Translations under genes and position numbers: made by a program | NCBI GenBank assembly: GCA_017629925.1 | Contig: JAGBWH010000214.1 | Coordinates: 1-10,819 of the forward strand | Length of the DNA: 10,819 bases | Direction: 5' to 3' | DNA from: Clostridia bacterium | GTDB lineage: Bacteria > Bacillota > Clostridia > Oscillospirales > CAG-272 | The notes under the pieces: generated by a model | Database searches by the model: none | Seen by the model: only the letters and a program-made list of their open reading frames with translations | Told to the model about the DNA's origin: nothing | Shown here: in pieces, positions 1 to 5,246 of the stretch | Position numbering within the stretch: the first letter of the stretch is position 1 | Layout of the letters: every line of letters begins with the position of its first letter

Positions 1-1010
1 AAAGCGAAACGGGCGAATATCATTTCAAACGCAACGCCACAAACCCATTAGACGATAAAGTCATTATCATCGACGAAGCGTCCATGATTGACCTTCCCCT
101 CATGGAAGGATTGCTCGGGGCACTTCTGCGTGGCACACGCCTGATTTTAATTGGTGACGATCATCAGCTTCCGCCCGTTGGGTGCGGAAATGTGCTTCGC
201 GATATCATCGCTTCCAAATGCTTTCCCACCGTTTGCCTCACAGAAATTTTCCGTCAATCCAGCGAATCCATGATTGTCGTCAATGCTCACCGTATTCACC
301 AAGGCGAACTCCCCCTGCTTCACACCAAAAACAACGATTCCTTCTTTTTGGCACGAGCAAATGATGACCAAATTGTGGATACCATCGTCTCCCTTGTGAC
401 CGTTCGCCTCCCTCGCGCCTATGGTAAAGAGGTGCTGGATCGATTGCAAATTATCACCCCTTCGCGGCGGGGCAAGGCAGGCACAGAAAGCCTGAATAAA
501 CTGCTAAAAGAACATCTCAATCCCCCCTCCGACACCAAAAAAGAAGTGAAATTCCGCGATACCGTATTCCGCGAAGGTGACAAGGTCATGCAAATTCGCA
601 ACAATTACGATATTGAGTGGCGAAAGGGAAATGTTGATGGATTTGGCGTATTCAACGGAGATATTGGTACGATTTCGTCTATTGACACTTCGTCCGAGAC
701 GGTAGAAATCAATTTTGATGACAAAATTGCCACCTATGAATTCTCCATGCTCGAAGAACTTGAGCACGCCTATGCCATCACCGTTCATAAAAGCCAAGGT
801 AGTGAATACGGCGTTGTGTTGTTTCCGCTCTACAATTTTGCGCCTGTTTTGCGGACACGCAACCTGTTTTACACCGCCCTGACACGTGCAAAAGAAATGG
901 TGATTATGGTCGGCTCGGAATATGTGGCGCAAAACATGGTCGAAAATGACCACCACACCTTGCGTTATACCGCCCTTGAGTGGCGTTTGCGCCAAATGAA
1001 ACAAGGCTAA
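1..1010 (+). CDS. recD2: RecD2-type ATP-dependent 5'-3' DNA helicase, C-terminal part (5' truncated)
   Basis: This is the C-terminal portion of a superfamily 1B helicase of the RecD2/TraA type, which unwinds DNA 5'-3' and acts in repair and replication-fork processing in bacteria lacking RecBCD. The open frame runs in from the window edge (first full codon at base 3), so the ATG at 84 is internal: the Walker B box IIIDEAS, encoded at about 63-83, lies before it. In order one sees motif III GDDHQLPP (about 153-176), motif IV LTEIFRQ, an SH3-like insertion (GDKVMQIRNNYD, then FNGDIGTI), motif V with VHKSQGS (about 783-803) and motif VI TALTRAK (about 873-893). About 335 residues are visible, under half of a typical RecD2 of about 740; the Walker A and N-terminal helix-hairpin-helix regions are outside. 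TAA stop at 1008-1010. No terminator is seen after it, so some readthrough into the next unit is possible. Family assignment is firm. Confidence 0.95.
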   Translation, partial: SETGEYHFKRNATNPLDDKVIIIDEASMIDLPLMEGLLGALLRGTRLILIGDDHQLPPVGCGNVLRDIIASKCFPTVCLTEIFRQSSESMIVVNAHRIHQGELPLLHTKNNDSFFLARANDDQIVDTIVSLVTVRLPRAYGKEVLDRLQIITPSRRGKAGTESLNKLLKEHLNPPSDTKKEVKFRDTVFREGDKVMQIRNNYDIEWRKGNVDGFGVFNGDIGTISSIDTSSETVEINFDDKIATYEFSMLEELEHAYAITVHKSQGSEYGVVLFPLYNFAPVLRTRNLFYTALTRAKEMVIMVGSEYVAQNMVENDHHTLRYTALEWRLRQMKQG

Positions 1011-1019
1011 TATTTACTC

Positions 1020-1048
1020 TTGCAATTTAGAAATTTATCGTTTATAAT
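1020..1048 (+). promoter_or_regulatory. Sigma-A type promoter for the MreB-like gene
   Basis: A -35 box TTGCAA (1020-1025) and a perfect -10 box TATAAT (1043-1048) are separated by exactly 17 nt in an AT-rich intergenic stretch. Transcription would start near 1055, leaving a leader of about 50 nt before the ATG at 1109. The -35 differs from TTGACA at two positions. It begins 10 nt after the RecD2 stop, so the MreB-like gene can be expressed independently of the helicase. Confidence 0.75.
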
Positions 1049-1108
1049 AATAATTAGAAACATGTTCTCGCTTTTTTGGCATTTAGATAGAAATATAAGG
1101 AAATTGAA

Positions 1109-2143
1109 ATGAATTACGGACTTGCTTTAGACCTCGGTTGCGCCAACTGGTTGGCAACAACCCCCGTAGACAGCAAAATTTACCGTGAGCCATCCGTCAT
1201 TGCCATACACCGCAGAAATGGTAGTATTTTAGCCATAGGAAAAGAGGCAATCGCCCCTAATTTTTCCCCCGGGCATGAAGCGGCAATGCTTCGTCCTTTC
1301 CGTAATGGTTTGACATCCAACTGTGACATCACCTACCATGTGATGCATACCATGCTTATGCGCAGTTTTGGTAAAGATTTTAGAGGAGAGCGCCTACTGC
1401 TCTCTGTTCCATGCTCTATTTCGGATGCAGAGGAACTGGCGCTGGTGGAGACGGCAATGAAAACAGGGGTAAAATCCTGCCATTTGATTTATTCTCCCAT
1501 CGCCGCTATGTCCGCAGAATATATCAGCCCCTTTGAGCATTGTATTCTGGTGGATATGGGCGCCGTGAGAACCAATATCATGGTGCTGTCAGGCGGTAAA
1601 ATCATCTATCGTCGCACGATTATGGTGGGCGGTGAGAGTTTTGACGGGGCATTAGCCCAATATTTGCTCGACAATCAAGGCGTGTATATTGGTATGCGCG
1701 CGGCAGAGCAACTCAAACTCAAAGGTGGAACAGTCTTTGACGACGGCGTGAAAATCCCCTCGCAGACAGTCGTGGGAAAAGACGCCCAAACAGGACAAGA
1801 GGTCACCATCACGGTAACTGCTGAAGATATGTATCGCGCGTTTGAACAGCCCATGGCTGATATTTTAGACCCGATTTGTGTGGCCATTATGAAAATCCCC
1901 ATGCCTTTGGTGGAAAGGGTACTGCAAACAGGCATCACCCTCTGTGGTGGTTGCGCCGCTCTTCATGGTATGCAACCTATGATTGAGGGGGTGACAGGTG
2001 TGCACACCTCGCTGGCATCCCATCCTGCCGATGCTGTGGCAATGGGTATGGCAACTATTTTGCCTGATTTGCCTCAAAAAATCCCGTCAGGCATTCGCAA
2101 CATCTCGAGTATTTACATTGAAAATTTTTTGGCATCTAAATAA
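1109..2143 (+). CDS. Divergent MreB/Mbl-family actin-like protein (rod-shape determining protein homologue)
   Basis: A 344-residue protein of the length and layout of MreB, the bacterial actin that forms membrane-bound filaments guiding lateral wall synthesis. Family signatures are the phosphate-1 loop DLGCANWLAT (residues 8-17; usual DLGTANT), EPSVIAI (27-33), RPFRNG (62-67), phosphate-2 loop VDMGAVRTN (148-156; usual VDIGGGTTE), VGGESFD (173-179), IGMRAAEQLK (194-203; usual IGERTAEE.K) and the adenosine loop LCGGCAALHG (278-287; usual LTGGGALLRG). The Glu pair of the usual LIEEPMAAA is replaced in LIYSPIAAM (126-134). D8, D149, E200 and K203 are kept. A fold-level MreB assignment is secure, but ATP hydrolysis is doubtful (inference). 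The start is supported by AAGGAAA at 1097-1103, 5 nt before the ATG. The stop overlaps the ribosome binding site of the small membrane protein gene that follows. It is probably a second, specialised MreB rather than the main one, since no mreC or mreD is adjacent. Confidence 0.88.
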   Translation: MNYGLALDLGCANWLATTPVDSKIYREPSVIAIHRRNGSILAIGKEAIAPNFSPGHEAAMLRPFRNGLTSNCDITYHVMHTMLMRSFGKDFRGERLLLSVPCSISDAEELALVETAMKTGVKSCHLIYSPIAAMSAEYISPFEHCILVDMGAVRTNIMVLSGGKIIYRRTIMVGGESFDGALAQYLLDNQGVYIGMRAAEQLKLKGGTVFDDGVKIPSQTVVGKDAQTGQEVTITVTAEDMYRAFEQPMADILDPICVAIMKIPMPLVERVLQTGITLCGGCAALHGMQPMIEGVTGVHTSLASHPADAVAMGMATILPDLPQKIPSGIRNISSIYIENFLASK

Positions 2144-2154
2144 GGAGAAAAAAC

Positions 2155-2286
2155 ATGGCAAAGAATCATCAAACCCAAAAACAAACCAAGCAAAATATGT
2201 ATAGACTTGGCGCACTCATTTTGGCAGCTATGATGCTTTTGGGCGTTGTAGCAAGCACTATTTACGCGATTATCACCCTTCACTAA
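2155..2286 (+). CDS. Small single-span membrane protein (43 aa), co-transcribed with the MreB-like gene
   Basis: A 43-codon frame starting at an ATG preceded by a strong ribosome binding site AAGGAGAA (2142-2149), which overlaps the TAA of the MreB-like gene (2141-2143); the two are therefore probably translationally linked. The product has a polar, basic N-terminus of about 17 residues (MAKNHQTQKQTKQNMYR) and one hydrophobic segment of about 23 residues (about 18-40), ending in a short ITLH tail; TAA at 2284-2286. By the positive-inside rule the N-terminus would be cytoplasmic. It has no recognisable domain; short Firmicutes proteins of similar shape (DUF4044-like) exist, but I cannot confirm homology. 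Its place directly after a filament-forming protein suggests a membrane anchor or regulator, which is inference. A terminator follows 15 nt later, so it is the last gene of the unit. Confidence 0.78.
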   Translation: MAKNHQTQKQTKQNMYRLGALILAAMMLLGVVASTIYAIITLH

Positions 2287-2301
2287 GCTACATAGCGTAT
2301 C

Positions 2302-2360
2302 AAACGCTGATGCACATTTGCTTTCCTCGTGGAAAGTAGGTCTGCATCGGCGTTTTTGTT
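2302..2360 (+). terminator. Strong intrinsic terminator ending the MreB-like/small membrane protein unit
   Basis: The arms 2302-2314 (AAACGCTGATGCA) and 2343-2355 (TGCATCGGCGTTT) form 13 pairs with one G-U wobble. The stem then continues inward through one C-C mismatch and A-U/G-U pairs to an inner hairpin CTTTCC-TCGT-GGAAAG (2321-2336). In total it is a stem of about 25 pairs with a 4-nt loop. The right arm runs into TTTTTGTTTTG (2353-2363). The T tract is on the plus-strand side, giving the direction. The stem is unusually long for a simple terminator. Confidence 0.85.
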
Positions 2361-2361
2361 T

Positions 2362-2370
2362 TGTGATAAT
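2362..2370 (+). promoter_or_regulatory. Possible extended -10 promoter for the MscS-type gene
   Basis: TGTGATAAT (2362-2370) fits an extended -10 (TG, one base, then GATAAT, one mismatch to TATAAT), lying just behind the terminator and 47 nt before the MscS-type start codon. There is no recognisable -35 at the right distance, as that position falls in the terminator stem. A separate promoter is expected here because the terminator isolates the channel gene, but this particular site is weakly supported. Confidence 0.3.
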
Positions 2371-2416
2371 TTCTCTGTCTTGTGAAACACTAACCAAAAA
2401 AAGAATAGAGGGCAAA

Positions 2417-3241
2417 ATGGCAAAATTTGCAACGAGTCTGCTGGCATGGGCAGGAACATTTATCACCAAACTTGGCATTTCCGTATTGGTGGTGATCCTC
2501 TCCTATATCTTCATCAATGTTTTGCTTAAAAAAATAGAGAAAAAGTGTGCAAAACACAAAATTGATTCCACCCTCACGCGCACCTTTTTGCATATTGGCG
2601 GCGTGCTGCTAAAATGCTTGGTGGTCGTGGTGATGCTGGGGTATTTGGGGGTAGAGAACTCAAGCATTGCCGCCCTTTTCGCCTCGCTTGGCGTGGGGCT
2701 TGGCTTGGCTGTCAACGGTGCGCTTTCTAATTTAGCAGGAAGTGTGCTTTTGGCGGTGGCGCGCCCTTTTCATATAGGAGATTATATCGAGGCGCTGGAT
2801 AGCGAAGGCACCGTTGACCGCATCAACATCACTCACACCAAAATCGTCACCTTCGATCAAAAGGTGGTGTACCTGCCAAACGGAATGTTATCAGGGCATA
2901 CCATTATCAATTATTCGGAAAAACATATTCGTCGGCTGGATGTGCCTATTTATGTATCATTTGGGGCAGATTTTGATGGGGTGAAAAGAATGATGTTGGA
3001 GATTTGTCGGTCGCATCCCTTGGTGCTTGACACGCCCCCTGTCTCCGTGCGGATCACCGAGCAAACAGGGCATGCCATCAAAGTGGTGGCGCAGGTTTGG
3101 GTTTGTCATAAAGATTACTACACGGCACTATTTGACATTTTGGAACAGGTGCAAAAGCAATGCATCACTGAGCAAATCCCAATGCCCACCTATCCAATTT
3201 CGGTTTTTGCTTCCCCCAAAAAGCAAGAGGGGGAAGGGTAA
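2417..3241 (+). CDS. mscS: MscS-family small-conductance mechanosensitive channel
   Basis: A 274-residue protein close in size and layout to E. coli MscS (286 residues), a homoheptameric inner-membrane channel that opens under membrane tension to release solutes on osmotic downshock. Visible parts are TM1 (about 12-36), TM2 (about 57-77), and the pore-lining Gly/Ala-rich TM3 (about 82-118, with SLGVGLGLAVNGALSNLAGS followed by the hallmark RPFHIGDYI at 116-124). Then come the beta domain (GTVDRINITHTKI, and VYLPNG at 151-156) and the cytoplasmic alpha/beta domain (about 172-262). I chose the ATG at 2417 because GAGGG (2408-2412) stands 4 nt before it and the protein then begins directly with TM1. 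The longer frame would need a TTG at 2318 inside the terminator hairpin. It sits alone between the plus-strand terminator and the convergent minus-strand operon. All expected MscS features look intact. Confidence 0.94.
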   Translation: MAKFATSLLAWAGTFITKLGISVLVVILSYIFINVLLKKIEKKCAKHKIDSTLTRTFLHIGGVLLKCLVVVVMLGYLGVENSSIAALFASLGVGLGLAVNGALSNLAGSVLLAVARPFHIGDYIEALDSEGTVDRINITHTKIVTFDQKVVYLPNGMLSGHTIINYSEKHIRRLDVPIYVSFGADFDGVKRMMLEICRSHPLVLDTPPVSVRITEQTGHAIKVVAQVWVCHKDYYTALFDILEQVQKQCITEQIPMPTYPISVFASPKKQEGEG

Positions 3242-3243
3242 AG

Positions 3244-3280
3244 AAAAAACGGGGCTATCATCAGATTTGTGACAGTCCCG
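3244..3280 (-). terminator. Intrinsic terminator for the yfhO-ruvA-ruvB operon (minus strand)
   Basis: Read on the minus strand, CGGGACTGTCA (3280-3270) pairs with TGATAGCCCCG (3260-3250) around a 9-nt loop, with one A-C mismatch and one G-U, and is followed at once by TTTTTTCTTT (3249-3240). The T tract exists only on the minus side, so it stops leftward transcription. It abuts the MscS-type stop codon and lies about 260 nt beyond the ruvB stop, giving ruvB a long 3' untranslated region containing the large hairpin at 3308-3366. On the plus strand the same hairpin has no T tract. Confidence 0.65.
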
Positions 3281-3307
3281 TGAGGGGATAGTCAGATTTA
3301 GATGAGA

Positions 3308-3366
3308 AGCGTTGATTCTCGCGGCGTGAGGCGTACCGTTGTACGTCGAGCCGCGAGAACGACGCT
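3308..3366. other. Large imperfect inverted repeat (59 nt) in the convergent intergenic gap
   Basis: Three paired blocks are nested: AGCGT (3308-3312) with ACGCT (3362-3366); TTCTCGCGGC (3316-3325) with GCCGCGAGAA (3350-3359), a perfect 10-bp GC-rich stem; and GCGTAC (3331-3336) with GTACGT (3341-3346) around a CGTT loop, with one G-T pair. Internal loops separate the blocks. There is no T tract on either side, so it is not a normal terminator. It resembles the palindromic intergenic repeats (REP/MITE-like) common in bacterial genomes, but no second copy is in this window. The rest of the 3242-3538 gap is AT-rich and holds no coding frame with a believable start. Confidence 0.6.
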
Positions 3367-3470
3367 AGAAAAAGTCTATAAAACAAAGAAATACAAGAGA
3401 GTTTCATCATTTTCCGTCTTATTTGTTGCAAACAGGGTTGCTTAAATAGGGCGTTTTTTGTTTCTTTTTA

Positions 3471-3490
3471 AGACCTTTTTAGACCTTTTT
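3471..3490. repeat. Two exact tandem copies of a 10-bp unit
   Basis: AGACCTTTTT occurs twice back to back (3471-3480 and 3481-3490), within a T-rich run (about 3452-3498) between the large hairpin and the ruvB stop codon. It lies in what would be the 3' untranslated region of ruvB. No stable stem precedes the T-rich run on the plus strand, so it does not look like a terminator for the MscS-type gene. Confidence 0.6.
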
Positions 3491-3538
3491 GGCTTTTTCG
3501 TTCTCGCTAAATGTGACATCCCCGTCTTAAGTGATTAT

Positions 3539-4609
3539 TTAGGATTCATCTGTATCGTCAAAAAAGGAAGCTTGACCTGCTGCGCCTTTGGCTTCGGTAT
3601 AGGGGATGCCCAAATGGTCATACGCCAATTTCGTCACACAACGCCCTCTGGGTGTGCGGGTGAGAAAACCAATTTGCATGAGGTAAGGCTCGTAGACGTC
3701 TTCAATGGTCACAGCCTCTTCTCCTGTGGTTGCGGCAAGGGTTTCCAGCCCCACAGGGCCACCACCATAGTAGGTAATAATAGCGCGGAGAATACGGCGG
3801 TCGGTATTGTCAAGCCCCAATGGATCAATTTCAAGGGCATCGAGTGCCATTTTGGCAATGTCCGAGGTGATACTGCCATTGCCTTTGACCAAGGCAAAGT
3901 CTCTTAAACGTTTCAGTAGACGATTGGCAATACGAGGTGTGCCACGGGAACGGGAAGCGATTTCAAACGCGCCCTCTTCTGTGACGGCAATGTCCAAAAT
4001 GCTCGCACTACGCTTGACGATGGTCGCAAGTTCTTCGGATGTATAAAGTTCAAGTTTCAGCACCACGCCAAAACGATCGCGTAGTGGTGTGGTAATCTGT
4101 CCTGCACGGGTGGTTGCACCAATGAGGGTGAAATGGGGCAAGGGCAAACGAATGCTTCTCGCGCTGGGGCCTTTACCAATGATAATATCCAGCGCATAAT
4201 CTTCCATGGCGGGATAAAGGATTTCTTCAATGGTGCGGGGCAGACGATGAATTTCGTCGATAAACAGGATATCACCCTTTGAGAGATTGGTCAAAATGGC
4301 GGCAAGGTCGCCTTGCTTTTCAATGGCAGGACCTGAGGTGATGCGGATATTTGTCCCCATCTCGTTGGCAATAATGCCTGCCAAGGTGGTTTTACCCAAG
4401 CCTGGAGGGCCATAGAGCAACACATGGTCGAGGGCTTCCTCTCTCATTTTGGCAGCTTGTATATAAATATCGAGGTTGCTTTTGGCTTTTTCCTGGCCGA
4501 TATATTCATCTAAACTTTTGGGGCGCAGAGAGATTTCCACATCTGCATCCGCTTCTGTATATTCGGTGGAAGTATATCTGCTTTCGTAATCGGATTCTCT
4601 GTATTCCAT
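3539..4609 (-). CDS. ruvB: Holliday junction branch migration motor RuvB
   Basis: RuvB is the AAA+ ATPase whose hexameric rings pump DNA through the RuvA-bound Holliday junction during recombinational repair. The 356-residue length is typical. Visible are the [11 protein letters not shown] entry motif (29-39), Walker A GPPGLGKT (67-74), Walker B LFIDEIHR (115-122), sensor 1/arginine-finger segment GATTRAG (164-170), PLRDRFG (175-181), sensor 2 region [13 protein letters not shown], and the C-terminal winged helix ([11 protein letters not shown], then [12 protein letters not shown]). The N-terminal 25 residues are an acidic, Tyr/Ser-rich extension before the conserved core, mildly longer than in many RuvB proteins. 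The start is supported by GGAG 6 nt upstream of the ATG. Only 13 nt separate it from ruvA, so the two are co-transcribed. No motif is damaged. Confidence 0.98.
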   Translation of the reverse strand: MEYRESDYESRYTSTEYTEADADVEISLRPKSLDEYIGQEKAKSNLDIYIQAAKMREEALDHVLLYGPPGLGKTTLAGIIANEMGTNIRITSGPAIEKQGDLAAILTNLSKGDILFIDEIHRLPRTIEEILYPAMEDYALDIIIGKGPSARSIRLPLPHFTLIGATTRAGQITTPLRDRFGVVLKLELYTSEELATIVKRSASILDIAVTEEGAFEIASRSRGTPRIANRLLKRLRDFALVKGNGSITSDIAKMALDALEIDPLGLDNTDRRILRAIITYYGGGPVGLETLAATTGEEAVTIEDVYEPYLMQIGFLTRTPRGRCVTKLAYDHLGIPYTEAKGAAGQASFFDDTDES

Positions 4610-4622
4610 GGTTTACTCCGTC

Positions 4623-5234
4623 TTATAGAAATTTTTTTAGCGCTTGAGTGATGATTTCTTCCAGCGTCAACTTTTCCGTATCAATGCCGCGCAAGGCATT
4701 GAGGATAGAGGACCTGTCATAGCCAAGAGCAGAAAGGGCTTCTGTGGCCTCCGACAGTTTTCCGCCTTTTTTGGGTGCGCTTTCACGAATAGCAGATGTG
4801 AGTTTGGTGTCCGTTTCGCCCATGTACTCTTTGGCAAATTTATCTTTGAGTTCTAAAATAATACGAGAAGCGGTCTTTGCACCAAGCCCGGGGGCTTTTG
4901 CGATGGCTTTGACATCTTCGGTACAAATCGCATACGCGAGTTTTGAGGGGGCAAGGGTAGAGAGCACAGACATGGCGGCTTTCGGCCCTACACCGGAGAC
5001 GGAAATGAGATGGCGAAACATCTGCAGTTCGTCGCTTGAGGCAAATCCAAAGAGTTCGAGGTTATCCTCTCTCACTTGAAGGTGGGTGTAGAGGCGCACC
5101 ATAGTACCTTTCTTTTCGGTTAGGGTGTCTGAAGTGTTCAAACTCACCGTCAGAAAATATGCCACACCTGCGCAATCAATAGCAGCAGCGGTAGGCTCGA
5201 GGTGTACTAATTCACCATGTAAATAATACAGCAT
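4623..5234 (-). CDS. ruvA: Holliday junction DNA-binding subunit RuvA
   Basis: RuvA tetramers hold the four-way junction in square-planar form and recruit RuvB. The 203-residue protein has the N-terminal OB-fold (MLYYLHGELV, and later YTHLQVREDNLELFGF), domain II with two helix-hairpin-helix motifs (ISVSGVGPKAA, about 77-87, and APGLGAKTASRI, about 113-124), an acidic/basic linker (about 140-158), and the small C-terminal domain III (about 159-203; EATEALSALGY) that contacts RuvB. The start codon is preceded by AAAGGATG, whose first bases overlap the TGA stop of the upstream yfhO gene; the gap is 12 nt, suggesting translational coupling to it. ruvC, often the upstream partner, is not next to it here. 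Confidence 0.98.
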   Translation of the reverse strand: MLYYLHGELVHLEPTAAAIDCAGVAYFLTVSLNTSDTLTEKKGTMVRLYTHLQVREDNLELFGFASSDELQMFRHLISVSGVGPKAAMSVLSTLAPSKLAYAICTEDVKAIAKAPGLGAKTASRIILELKDKFAKEYMGETDTKLTSAIRESAPKKGGKLSEATEALSALGYDRSSILNALRGIDTEKLTLEEIITQALKKFL

Positions 5235-5246
5235 AAAAACATCCTT

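Noticed and set aside
504..1004. Minus-strand open frame of 166 codons under the RecD2 gene
   Set aside because: It is fully antisense to conserved helicase motifs and shows no recognisable domain.
2318..2416. N-terminal extension of the MscS-type protein from a TTG at 2318
   Set aside because: It would begin inside the terminator hairpin, has no ribosome binding site, and adds a segment absent from MscS proteins; the ATG at 2417 has GAGGG in front and starts right before TM1.
2113..2478. Minus-strand frame of 121 codons
   Set aside because: It spans the small membrane protein gene, the terminator and the MscS-type start on the opposite strand, with no start signal; the plus-strand features explain this stretch better.
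3452..3498. T-rich run as a plus-strand terminator for the MscS-type gene
   Set aside because: Only a 4-5 bp stem with a bulge (GCAAAC/GTTGC near 3428-3441) lies upstream and is separated from the T run by unpaired sequence, so the support is too weak.
3458..3907. Plus-strand open frame of 149 codons
   Set aside because: It mostly lies antisense to the well-defined ruvB, has no ribosome binding site or family resemblance, and is a shadow frame.
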